Shown here piece by piece: positions 16,516 through 24,307 of a stretch of DNA of 64,000 nt. Both the position numbers and the translations under genes were made by a program. Under the pieces are notes generated by a model. That model was not told where the DNA came from and ran no database searches. It was given only the letters and a program-made list of their open reading frames with translations. Origin of the DNA: Chloroflexota bacterium (GTDB lineage Bacteria > Chloroflexota > Anaerolineae > Anaerolineales > Anaerolineaceae); assembly GCA_004347695.1 (NCBI GenBank), contig SLTK01000007.1, forward strand, positions 908,823 through 972,822. The letters are read 5' to 3'. Numbering within the stretch: the stretch's first letter is position 1; each line of letters starts with the position of its first letter.

Positions 16516-17943
16516 TTACGCGGCTTTTTCCAGTAACGCAAAATTGAGCGCTTCGCGCAGCGAGCGCGCCTGCAAGATCTCAATACCCTCCGGCCAGGGC
16601 TCGCTGCGGCGAACGCCGCGCGGCACAATCGCCGATTTAAAGCCCAGTTTTGCGGCTTCCCGCAGGCGGGCAGGCATTTGACCCACCCAGCGCAGTTCTC
16701 CTGATAGTCCGATTTCGCCAATCAGGACCGCGTCTGCCCGCACCGGAATGTCGCGCATCGAAGATGCGATAGTGGTCGCGATGGCCAGGTCGGCTGCCGG
16801 TTCGTCGATGGTCAAACCGCCGACCACGTTGACGAAAATATCCTGTTCGCCCAGATGAAACCCCAGGCGGCGGGTCAGCACGGCAGTGATCAACAGCAAT
16901 CGATTGAAATCCACGCCGTTAGGCGTGCGGCGCGGGTTGCCTAAACTCGACGCAGTGGTTAAACCCTGTAATTCTACCAGCAGCGGGCGGGTGCCTTCCA
17001 TGGTTACCGTAATCGCTGAGCCGGGCGCGTTGATCATGCGCTCGGCCAGAAAGACCTCGGAGGGGTTGGGCACTTCCACCATGCCGCGTTCACGCATTTC
17101 GAATACGCCTACTTCCGAGGTAGCGCCGAAGCGGTTTTTAACCGAACGCAGCAGCCGGAAAGTCTGAAACCGGTCGCCCTCCAAATAGAGGACGGTATCG
17201 ACGATATGTTCGAGCACCCGCGGGCCGGCAATCACGCCCTCTTTGGTCACATGCCCGATGACAAACACAGCCATGCCGGTCGATTTGGCCAGCTCGCGCA
17301 GCCGTGAGGCGCATTCGCGTACCTGGCTGACCGACCCGGCGGTGGAACTCAATTCCGGCAGATAGACGGTCTGGATCGAATCGATAATCAATAGTCCAGG
17401 TTTGATCTGCTGGACATGCTCGAAAATGGTATCCAGGTTGGTTTCGGTAACCAGCATCAGGTTGTCCGGCGCACTGGCGCTGCGCCCGTTATCGGTTGAA
17501 TTCATTAACCGTGTGGCGCGCATTTTGATCTGCCGCTCCGACTCTTCACCGGAGACGTACAACACGGTTCCAGACGTGTATCCCGTGCGGGTAAATTCGC
17601 TGGCCATTTCGATGGTCATTTGCAGCACCAGCGTCGATTTGCCAATCCCCGGGTCGCCGCCAACCAGCACGATCGACCCTGGCACCACCCCGCCGCCCAG
17701 TACCCGCGCAAATTCAGAAATGGGCAGCGCCAGGCGTTCTTCGGCATCCCCGGATATCTCGGTTAACCGGCGCGGCTGCGACCGGCCGCCCAGGCCGCGC
17801 GCGCTGACACCCAGCGGAGCTTCTTCCTGAATAATTTCCTCGACCATCGTGCCATATTCACCGCAGGACGGACAGCGACCGAGTTGACGCGGCACACTGC
17901 GACCGCAGTTCTGGCATACGAAACGCGTCTGAGTTTTAACCAT
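16516..17943 (-). CDS. radA: DNA repair protein RadA
   Basis: A 475-residue RecA-like ATPase that promotes branch migration in recombinational repair. The N-terminal zinc finger is CQNCGRSVPRQLGRCPSCGE, the Walker A is GGDPGIGKST, the Walker B region is LLIIDSIQTVY, and the RadA signature KNRFGATSE is present. The C-terminal Lon-like domain covers roughly the last 170 residues (VNVVGGLTIDEPAADLA). Length and domain order are standard. A TATAAT lies only 6 nt before the ATG and no ribosome site is visible, so the mRNA is probably leaderless. It is divergent from dnaN. Confidence 0.96.
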   Translation of the reverse strand: MVKTQTRFVCQNCGRSVPRQLGRCPSCGEYGTMVEEIIQEEAPLGVSARGLGGRSQPRRLTEISGDAEERLALPISEFARVLGGGVVPGSIVLVGGDPGIGKSTLVLQMTIEMASEFTRTGYTSGTVLYVSGEESERQIKMRATRLMNSTDNGRSASAPDNLMLVTETNLDTIFEHVQQIKPGLLIIDSIQTVYLPELSSTAGSVSQVRECASRLRELAKSTGMAVFVIGHVTKEGVIAGPRVLEHIVDTVLYLEGDRFQTFRLLRSVKNRFGATSEVGVFEMRERGMVEVPNPSEVFLAERMINAPGSAITVTMEGTRPLLVELQGLTTASSLGNPRRTPNGVDFNRLLLITAVLTRRLGFHLGEQDIFVNVVGGLTIDEPAADLAIATTIASSMRDIPVRADAVLIGEIGLSGELRWVGQMPARLREAAKLGFKSAIVPRGVRRSEPWPEGIEILQARSLREALNFALLEKAA

Positions 17944-17949
17944 GGCGCA

Positions 17950-17955
17950 ATTATA
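17950..17955 (-). promoter_or_regulatory. -10 box of radA, leaderless
   Basis: The minus strand reads TATAAT with 6 nt to the radA ATG at 17943. Transcription would start on or next to the A of the ATG. Confidence 0.6.
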
Positions 17956-18034
17956 CTCTGGTGAAATCGACCCCTCCCTTAAAATCCGCTCTTTGAATTT
18001 TGGAGGAGGTTATTTAGTTAAGTGACGAATTTTT

Positions 18035-18101
18035 GTAGGGCGGTTTGAGGGACAGTAAGGTCGCCCCGTGGGAATCTTGGGATAGTGTCCCGAAAACCGA
18101 C
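18035..18101 (+). repeat. GTAG-type hairpin repeat, copy 2
   Basis: Starts GTAGGGCGGTTTGAGGGACA and ends TGTCCCGAAAACCGAC. CGGTT/AACCG and GGGACA/TGTCCC pair. The same family occurs at 5103 and 23676. It lies in the radA-dnaN spacer (17944-18529), which otherwise holds only the next repeat and the dnaN promoter. Confidence 0.6.
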
Positions 18102-18167
18102 GTTCGCGGTGGCCAATGAACGTTGGGTTCCTTCAGGCCAGGATCTACACGCCCAAAAAAACATTTG

Positions 18168-18337
18168 GGTGCGATGCACTTCAAAAGTGCGTTGCACCCT
18201 GCCTGTGACCTGTATATTCGAACACCCAGGAGCAGGTGCATCGCTCCTTAATCCGTGGTCGATTGACTTCGCTGGCAACCCAGGAGCAACGCACCCGAAA
18301 ACACTTGGTGCGACGCACTTCAAAAGTGCGTTGCACC
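18168..18337 (+). repeat. GGTGC/GCACC double-hairpin repeat (REP-like), locus 1
   Basis: Order: hairpin 1 (18168-18198, GGTGCGATGCACTT...GTGCGTTGCACC), hairpin 2 (18235-18295, GGTGCATCGCTCCT...AGGAGCAACGCACC), then hairpin 1 again (18307-18337). The distance from one hairpin 1 to the next is 139 bp, close to the 135-bp period of the array at 33827. These are related to the repeats flanking the transposase gene at 33169. GAGCTTGTCGAAGG follows at 18366. Confidence 0.75.
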
Positions 18338-18529
18338 TGCTCTTGACCTCAGCACTTTGCAAGGGAGCTTGTCGAAGGGTTGGCGAGGGCCGATATATGG
18401 TTAATCGCCCGCTTGTTGCGATCAAACAATAAAAGAAACCCAAACTCATTCTCGCCCAATATTCCAATTCCTTATCTTAAGAAGCTGATATAATTTATTC
18501 ACCCATTCACTACCTCACGGAGGGCGGCA

Positions 18530-19657
18530 ATGAAGGTTTCAGTCCAACAACAACACCTGTCTCATGGCCTGGGATTGGTATCGCGGGCAGTCTCGCCGCG
18601 CAGCACCCTGCCGGTGCTGGCGAATATCCTGGTCGCCACCGATGAAGGCCGCCTGCGACTTTCTGCCACCAACCTGGAACTTGGCATTTCCAGTTGGATC
18701 CCGGCACAGATCGGCGAGGACGGCGCCATCACGGTTCCAGCCCGCACCTTCGTTGACCTGGTCTCCGCCCTGCCAAATGACATGGTCCACCTGGCATTAA
18801 ACACGCGCACTCAAACGCTCACTGTGACCTGCGGCTCGAACACCACCGACATCAAAGGCATCGATGCCCAGGAATTTCCGCCCATGCCGGTTCCCGACCT
18901 GGCCGACGGCGTCAGTTTGAACGTCGCTGACTTCAAAGAGATGATCCAGCAGGTGGTGTTTGCCGCCTCGAACGATGACGCCCGCCCGGTGCTGCAGGGC
19001 GTGCTGATGACCATCGCAGAAAATCAGGTGACCCTGGCCGCCACCGATGGATTCCGTATTTCCGTTCGCAAAGCTCTGCTTGCCAATCCGGTGCGTCAGG
19101 CCGTCACCGTCATCATTCCCGGCCGTGCGTTGAGTGAGTTAGCCCGCATTGCAGCCGATGGCGACCAGACCCTGACCATGAACATCCCAGCTGGCCGCGG
19201 ACAGGTGGTTTTCCGCCTTAAGGACGCTGAACTCGTCTCGCAGTTGATCGATGGGAACTTCCCCGACTACAAGGCCATCATCCCACGCTCTTCCAAGACC
19301 CATACTATCCTTTCAGTGCCCGGATTCCTCAAAGCCTGCAAACAGGCGGAGATTATCGCGCGCGAAGGCAATAATGTGGTACGGATGAACATCCTGCCGC
19401 AAGGCGACCAGCCTGGTGTGATCGAGATTTCCGCCCAATCGGAAGAGACGGGTACCAGCGATGTGAAGGTGGATGCCAACATCGACGGCCCGGCGTTGCT
19501 GATTGCCTTCAATGTTAAATACTTGCGCGAAGTGCTGGACGTTATTAAGACCCCTTCGGTCGCTCTGGAGACCAACCAAAATAATACCCCGGCCACCCTG
19601 CGCCCAATTGGCGATGATGATTTTGTCCATGTGATCATGCCCATGCACCTGGGATAA
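18530..19657 (+). CDS. dnaN: DNA polymerase III sliding clamp, beta subunit
   Basis: A 375-residue protein with three clamp domains. RAVSPRSTLPVLANIL lies near the N-terminus, RPVLQGVLM and LAATDGFR in the middle domain, and IDGNFPDYKAIIP and the C-terminal VIMPMHL tail complete the beta-clamp pattern. It encircles DNA and tethers the polymerase. The start at 18530 has GGAGGGCGG 6 nt upstream, and TATAAT at 18489-18494 gives a leader of about 30 nt. In many bacteria dnaN follows dnaA near oriC. Here its neighbours are radA and a decayed stretch, and dnaA is not in the window. Confidence 0.96.
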   Translation: MKVSVQQQHLSHGLGLVSRAVSPRSTLPVLANILVATDEGRLRLSATNLELGISSWIPAQIGEDGAITVPARTFVDLVSALPNDMVHLALNTRTQTLTVTCGSNTTDIKGIDAQEFPPMPVPDLADGVSLNVADFKEMIQQVVFAASNDDARPVLQGVLMTIAENQVTLAATDGFRISVRKALLANPVRQAVTVIIPGRALSELARIAADGDQTLTMNIPAGRGQVVFRLKDAELVSQLIDGNFPDYKAIIPRSSKTHTILSVPGFLKACKQAEIIAREGNNVVRMNILPQGDQPGVIEISAQSEETGTSDVKVDANIDGPALLIAFNVKYLREVLDVIKTPSVALETNQNNTPATLRPIGDDDFVHVIMPMHLG

Positions 19658-19700
19658 TCACTCGTAAGCCTGACTTGTAGAAACCAGTCGCATGATCAAA

Positions 19701-19723
19701 GAACTGCTGGCACCCAGCAGTTC
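19701..19723. terminator. Perfect 10-bp hairpin downstream of dnaN
   Basis: GAACTGCTGG, a CAC loop, then CCAGCAGTTC, beginning 43 bp after the dnaN stop. There is no T-run, so it may be a transcript-end hairpin or part of the insertion-element relic beside it. Confidence 0.45.
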
Positions 19724-19728
19724 TCTAC

Positions 19729-19879
19729 ATCAGCGCCTGAGCGGCCCTTTTGCAAGTCCCGAGTCGCGTTCCCACTGCGCAATTGATCTATCACCTTACT
19801 CATTGGCTGGGACGGTATCCAGTTTGAACTGCGGGCTGGTTCGTTTTCGCCTGACACTTTTGACTTCCTCCGGGGTCAT
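19729..19879 (-). pseudogene. Relic of an IS3-type transposase OrfA
   Basis: Read on the minus strand from the ATG at 19879, the frame gives TPEEVKSVRRKRTSPQFKLD, then a stop, then GDRSIAQWERDSGLAKG and PLRR followed by TGA. This resembles the helix-turn-helix of IS3-family OrfA proteins (RRKxYSPEFKLxAV...GxSIAQVARELGI...LYRW). It has in-frame stops at about codons 27 and 48 and no OrfB. No intact terminal repeats are evident. It is offered on pattern similarity only. Confidence 0.5.
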
Positions 19880-19990
19880 TATGGAGAGTGCTTAACGATG
19901 TGTCCGTTTTTAGGGATAAATCTAATTTTGCTTATGCTTGTTTGATGTGCAAGTGGAGGAAATTCTTCCCTGTTTATTTCTTGAACGCAA

Positions 19991-20698
19991 TCAACCTGAC
20001 GGAAAAGCTTTTCGAAACTCCTCTACTGCTTTTTGTCCATTCCTTTCCAAAGACTTGTAGAACAATTCTCTCTCCTGGTTTCGATAATCAAGACGTTCCA
20101 CATGGAATGGAGCCAAGCGTTCACCTGCTTTCCTGCGCTTGGGAATCTCCAAAAAATACTCCAGGGCATTTTGAACACTATGAGAATCTGACCAATCGGA
20201 TTTATAAACGGGTATTCCTGACCTGTTGATTATCCAGGTCATATTCGGCATCGATCCAAAGTAACGGTGGCATGCTCCATCCAATGAATCTATTAAAATC
20301 GGACGAGTGACACCATAAATCTCCCGAAGCGCTTTGGCGTGTTGAAATTTTTGTTCCATACTGGTCAAATGAGGGTAATTTTCACCGGGATGAGCTTCAT
20401 GGGTGTAAATGAATATAGATCCGATTTCTTTCTTTTCGAATTCACTCGCTATCTTATTCATGGCTGGGCACGCCAGCCCGCAATATGGTCAAGTAAAACT
20501 ACCGAATTCAACTATTGTGTAAGAATATCGATTTAATTCGGTTTTTAAACTAGTAGGGGTTTGATCAAGATCCCATAATGGAAAATCTAACACCGGTTCT
20601 CCCACCGGCGGACTATCGTCAAACCGCATCCAACGCTCAAATTTTTCGGGAACAAATTCATCGTAATTATATAAATCAGTTATCGTTTGATCAGGCAT
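19991..20698 (-). CDS. Deiodinase-like thioredoxin-fold selenoprotein (in-frame UGA = Sec)
   Basis: The frame holds one TGA (20489-20491). Upstream it reads DFPLWDLDQTPTSLKTELNR and IVEFGSFT, and downstream PYCGLACPAMNKIA, IYTHEAHPGENYPHLTS and ILIDSLDGACHRYFG, in the same frame. The join FGSFT-U-PYC matches the GSxTUPP active site of iodothyronine deiodinase-like proteins and gives a UxxC redox pair (Sec70, Cys73). With Sec the product has 235 residues. A GC-rich hairpin placed as a bacterial SECIS lies just after the TGA. The ATG at 20698 is preferred because AAGGAA lies upstream; an ATG at 20737 would add 13 residues. No signal peptide is seen. Substrate unknown, and it need not be iodinated. 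It lies between a transposase relic and a zwf relic, so a nonsense mutation is the alternative, but the position and hairpin argue for Sec. No selABCD gene is in the window. Confidence 0.8.
20462..20491 (-). promoter_or_regulatory. UGA-Sec codon with bacterial SECIS hairpin
   Basis: On the minus strand the TGA (20491-20489) is followed after 10 nt by GGCTGG, loop CGTGC, CCAGCC (20478-20462). A lower stem UAUU/AAUA can form below a 3x3 internal loop. The apical loop begins about 17 nt after the UGA and has G as its second base. Both agree with the known bacterial SECIS rules for SelB binding. Confidence 0.75.
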
Positions 20699-20737
20699 AT
20701 CGATTTCCTTATTAATGATTTCCACTTCCGCTGTCAT

Positions 20738-21140
20738 TTAGGCGCATCAACCGCAGGCGCGGTATCCGCCTCAAATGACCCCATGCTTCCCTGCTCATAA
20801 ATGGCCAATGGTGGTCCATGCAGATCCTACCGGGCTTGAAGGACAGGGTCAATCAATCCCTTACCAATTCACTTCGATCACCACGGGTAAATAAAAAAGA
20901 ATCTCCATTAATCGCATCTAACAATAGCCTTTCCTAAGCATCTGGATTTGAATCCTTACCAAATACGTCTCGATAATGAGATGGAAAATCAACCGCTTTG
21001 GTTTCTGCAATTTTATCAGTAACCTTCGTTGTAAATGAATCGCTTCATCAGGTTGAAGACGATGAGCAAGTCGAGTGGATGAGAATTCACACTCTTCAGG
21101 CAAAGGGAACATAAGGGAGAGGTTTGTTTGCGTTTTAATC
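20738..21140 (-). pseudogene. zwf: Relic of glucose-6-phosphate dehydrogenase, C-terminal part
   Basis: No single frame is open, but minus-strand pieces in successive frames align with the C-terminal third of Zwf: RLQPDEAIHLQ (family RIQPDEGISL), VDFPSHYRDVFGKDSNPDA, a TAG where the family has Tyr, ERLLLDAINGDSFLFTR, then after a frameshift LIDPVLQA, another TAG, and LHGPPLAIYEQGSMG and SFEAD. At least two nonsense codons and two frameshifts separate them, and the N-terminal two-thirds are missing. The last codons end in TGA within the ATGA at 20735-20738, beside the selenoprotein gene. The rest of the spacer to 21250 shows nothing further. Confidence 0.8.
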
Positions 21141-21250
21141 TTGCATTCCTCCCACGAAGAACTCGCAGTGAACCAAACGACTCTCTGATATGACGCGGTG
21201 GTACAATTTTTTCATCCCATCTGGATCAAATTACTCTGCCCGGGGCGGCC

Positions 21251-23599
21251 ATGAACCTCCAATCCAGCCATTCCAACGAAATGTTGAATATTAACCTGGC
21301 ACTGGCGCAATACCCGGTGCTCAGTGGGCGCATTCGCCAGCAAATGCGGCGGGAACTGTTTTCCAGCGGCATGATCCGCCCCAACGAGTTCGAGAACGAA
21401 GTGCGAATGCTGGCGGTCCAATCTCAGGAGCGCGAAGGGCTGCGCAATCCATACAACGAAGAGCCGGCTGAAATGTGGGAGGTGCGCGTCACCCGCATCC
21501 GTGACCACCTGACGGATGTTGCATTCTCGCAGCATTTCTCCTTTGAAGACCTGGAGCGCATCATCAGCGACGTGCTCGGGGAGCGCGGCATCGACATGGT
21601 AGGCCTGATGCTTTCGCTCAACCCGGAACTGGCGCCATTGGAACTGGTCTTCGAACAGGCGCTGACCATCGAACGCATGCCCGAAGCCGAACGCGCAAAA
21701 TATGAGGCGCGCCTGTTGGAAACGAAGGTGGTGCTTATTCGCAGCCTAATCAGCGATCAGCTTCGCTATATCAATGTTGCCAAAAAATGGTTTTCTATTG
21801 CCGACCTGCAGGAAATCCGCATGCGCAAGATCGGGCCGGGGCGCATTGGCGGCAAGGCGGCGGGCATGTTGCTGGCACATCGCATCCTCAGCCAGGTTTC
21901 GAGCATAACCCGCGACACCTGCCTCACCACCCCTGAGTCCTATTTCATCGGCTCTGACGTGTTTTACACGTTCATGTCCATCAACAACCTGTTTGGTTGG
22001 AATGACCAGAAATACAAGACAGAGACCGAAATGCGCGCCGATTTCCCGAAAATTCTCAAGGATTTTCTGGACGGCGAATTCCGTCCCGATGTACTGGCGC
22101 GATTTGAAACCCTGCTCGACCAGGTTGGCAAAGAGCCGTTAATCGCCCGTTCATCCAGCCTTTTGGAAGATAACTTTGGCACCGCTTTCGCCGGTAAGTA
22201 TGAAAGCGTATTCCTGCCAAACCAGGGAACGCGCCAGGATAATATACGCGCCTTCACCGATGGTCTGCGCCGCATTTATGCTTCCACTTTGAACCCCAAC
22301 GCGCTGCTTTACCGCCGCAGCCGCGGACTGCAGGACTACGATGAGCGCATGGGCGTCCTGATTCAAACCGTGCAAGGCGAACCGTTCGACCAATATTTCT
22401 TGCCGCACGGCGCTGGCGTGGCCTTCAGCCGCAACCTCTACCGCTGGGCGCCCCAAATCCGGCGTGAGGAAGGCTTTGTGCGCCTGGTGTGGGGCCTGGG
22501 TACGCGCGCTGTTGACCGGGTTGGCAACGACTTTCCGCGTTTGATCGCCCTCAGCCACCCGCACCTGCGCCCATCCACCGACGCGAAATCGATCCGCCGT
22601 TATTCGCAGCAGTATGTGGATCTGATCGACCTGAAAGAAAACAGCTTCAAAACCATGCCGGTGGTTGACGTCATCAACGCCAACTACGAGCCGTTGCGCT
22701 ATCTGGCTCAAGTGGACGAAGATGGTTTTTTCAGTTCGCTGCGCACGCGTTACATCTCAGATGAGAACCAAAAATTGGTGATCACCTTCGAGGAGTTGCT
22801 GCGCCGCACGCCCTTCGCCGAACGTATGCGGGAAATGCTGCGCCTGCTCGAAAAGAATTACGAAGCTCCCGTCGATCTTGAATTCACTTTTTCGGTGCAC
22901 GATGACTCGCAGGGTAAACCCGAACTATGCATCACCATCTTGCAGTGCCGTCCGCAAAGCCAGCTTCAAGCGACTGCCGCGACAATCCTGCCGTATGAGC
23001 CCGACCCGGAGGATGTGGTCTTCGAGACGCGTTTCGTGGTACCCGAGGGCTATTTGGAACACGTTGACTACGTGGTTTTTGTTCCACCCGAAGAATATTA
23101 CAAGCTGAAGAGCATGAATCAACGCACCGACCTGGCGCGGTTGATCGGCCGGCTGAACGCCGCGCTCGAAAAAGAGAAATTTATTTGCGTCGGACCCGGG
23201 CGTTGGGGTTCTTCCAATTCCGATCTGGGTGTGCCGATTGATTACGGGGATATTTACCACGCCCGCGCCCTGATCGAGCTGGCCGGAGAGAAAATTGGGC
23301 TGCCGCCAGAGCCGTCATTGGGAACGCATTTTTTTCAGGATCTGCTCGAGGCGCAGATTTACCCGCTGGCGATTCACCTCGACCATCCGGAGAATATCTT
23401 CCGCCGCAAATTTTTCTACGAAACGCCAGACCGCCTCAGCGAATGGGTTACAGAGCCTCCCGAGCTGGCTACAAGCCTGCGGCTGATTCGCGTCCATGAT
23501 TACCGGCCTGATTCCCACCTGGAAATCATCATGAGCGACGAGAAGGGTGTCGCTGTCGGCCTGCTCCGTCCCAACCAGCCCGAAACTCGGGCATTATAA
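21251..23599 (+). CDS. PEP/pyruvate-binding domain protein
   Basis: A 782-residue protein with the ATP-grasp-like nucleotide domain of PEP synthase and pyruvate phosphate dikinase (IGGKAAGMLLAHRIL, PLIARSSSLLEDNFGTAFAGKYESVF shown in part, FAGKYES, and the acidic VDLEFTF followed by ITILQCRPQS). The first 190 residues are helical and specific to this subgroup. The C-terminal 200 residues contain CVGPGRWGSSNSDLGVPIDY. The phosphohistidine swivelling domain (TSHxA type) and the PEP-binding barrel are not present, so it cannot be a complete PEP synthase. The reaction and partner are unknown. It seems monocistronic and is followed by a 700-bp repeat-rich spacer. Confidence 0.82.
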   Translation: MNLQSSHSNEMLNINLALAQYPVLSGRIRQQMRRELFSSGMIRPNEFENEVRMLAVQSQEREGLRNPYNEEPAEMWEVRVTRIRDHLTDVAFSQHFSFEDLERIISDVLGERGIDMVGLMLSLNPELAPLELVFEQALTIERMPEAERAKYEARLLETKVVLIRSLISDQLRYINVAKKWFSIADLQEIRMRKIGPGRIGGKAAGMLLAHRILSQVSSITRDTCLTTPESYFIGSDVFYTFMSINNLFGWNDQKYKTETEMRADFPKILKDFLDGEFRPDVLARFETLLDQVGKEPLIARSSSLLEDNFGTAFAGKYESVFLPNQGTRQDNIRAFTDGLRRIYASTLNPNALLYRRSRGLQDYDERMGVLIQTVQGEPFDQYFLPHGAGVAFSRNLYRWAPQIRREEGFVRLVWGLGTRAVDRVGNDFPRLIALSHPHLRPSTDAKSIRRYSQQYVDLIDLKENSFKTMPVVDVINANYEPLRYLAQVDEDGFFSSLRTRYISDENQKLVITFEELLRRTPFAERMREMLRLLEKNYEAPVDLEFTFSVHDDSQGKPELCITILQCRPQSQLQATAATILPYEPDPEDVVFETRFVVPEGYLEHVDYVVFVPPEEYYKLKSMNQRTDLARLIGRLNAALEKEKFICVGPGRWGSSNSDLGVPIDYGDIYHARALIELAGEKIGLPPEPSLGTHFFQDLLEAQIYPLAIHLDHPENIFRRKFFYETPDRLSEWVTEPPELATSLRLIRVHDYRPDSHLEIIMSDEKGVAVGLLRPNQPETRAL

Positions 23600-23675
23600 C
23601 CAGAATATTTGTTCTAATTTATACGGGTGCGTTGCTAAAAAACAGATTTTTCGCTGCGCTCAAAATGACAGGTTT

Positions 23676-23738
23676 GTAGGTCGGGTTGAGCGAATGGTAA
23701 TGCCTGCCCATTTGGTGATGCTACAAGCGAAACCCGAC
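23676..23738 (+). repeat. GTAG-type hairpin repeat, copy 3
   Basis: Starts GTAGGTCGGGTTGAGCGAA and ends AGCGAAACCCGAC. GTCGGGTT pairs with AACCCGAC. It lies in the spacer 23600-24307 together with the two repeats and the two parS sites listed next. Confidence 0.6.
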
Positions 23739-23788
23739 GTTCAAATTCCCGCAAGCCTTCAGCGGGTCATAAAGGGTATGATGCCCCG

Positions 23789-23848
23789 GGTGCGTTGCCC
23801 TGGTTTAAGCAGAACGCCAATCTTCTACAACTTAAGGAGCGATGCACC
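23789..23848 (-). repeat. GGTGC/GCACC repeat, inverted single hairpin
   Basis: Reads as hairpin 2 of the REP-like family in reverse: GGTGCGTTGCCCTGG ... AAGGAGCGATGCACC on the plus strand. It is a degenerate solitary copy. Confidence 0.6.
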
Positions 23849-23900
23849 TGCTCAGAGAAACAAGTATGAATGTGCCAAATATCCAGCTAGAAGGGCAGGT

Positions 23901-24019
23901 GAGGCTGTCTCAAAAGAATAAATTTGTCATTTATTCCACCACCTATGCGGGATGGGGTGGAACCCATCCCCTACAGGTAGGGGCGGGTTTCCACGCCCGC
24001 CCGCTTTTGGGACAGCCCC
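23901..24019 (-). repeat. 119-bp MITE-like palindromic repeat, copy 2 (inverted)
   Basis: Same length and terminal inverted repeats as the copies at 791 and 46108, but in the opposite orientation: it begins GAGGCTGTCTCAAAAG and ends CTTTTGGGACAGCCCC. Both inner palindromes are kept. Confidence 0.75.
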
Positions 24020-24156
24020 ACCAAAATCAAATGCAATGCCCCTCTCTGACTGTTTTTTCATTCACCGAAATAGGCTCCCTTGTCCACCCGCTTTTGCGGC
24101 AGCCTTGATTCGAAACTTACATATCCTGTTTGGTACAGTTTGTTTATTCCCCAGAT

Positions 24157-24172
24157 TGTTTCACGTGAAACG
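24157..24172. promoter_or_regulatory. parS: parS site 1
   Basis: TGTTTCACGTGAAACG matches 15 of 16 positions of the broadly conserved ParB binding site TGTTTCACGTGAAACA. It lies 120 bp from a perfect copy. By family knowledge parS sites seed ParB-DNA complexes and usually cluster near oriC. Confidence 0.85.
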
Positions 24173-24291
24173 TTAGCACAAATGACCGTGACTGGGTCAG
24201 CGGCGCATATATTTTTAGCTTCCCAACTTCGCCTGAAGCCTGAAGCTATTTCCAACAGCGGGCATTAAGGTACAAATATATCGAAAACTCA

Positions 24292-24307
24292 TGTTTCACG
24301 TGAAACA
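24292..24307. promoter_or_regulatory. parS: parS site 2, perfect consensus
   Basis: TGTTTCACGTGAAACA is a perfect 16-bp palindrome and equals the ParB consensus. It abuts the stop codon of the permease gene that ends at 24308. Two sites 135 bp apart argue against chance. Confidence 0.92.

Noticed and set aside
19729-19740. TGA in the IS3 relic as a second selenocysteine codon
   Set aside because: The family has Trp there, another stop (TAA) occurs upstream, and no SECIS-like loop at the right distance with coding continuity follows.
20918-21112. A 64-codon minus-strand open frame
   Set aside because: It is one frame of the zwf relic (it contains RLQPDEAIHLQ) that drifts out of frame, not a gene.
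23842-24108. Small reading frames inside the 119-bp repeat
   Set aside because: The same peptide-like text recurs in all three copies only because the repeat DNA is conserved. There is no ribosome site and the frames run into unrelated flanks.
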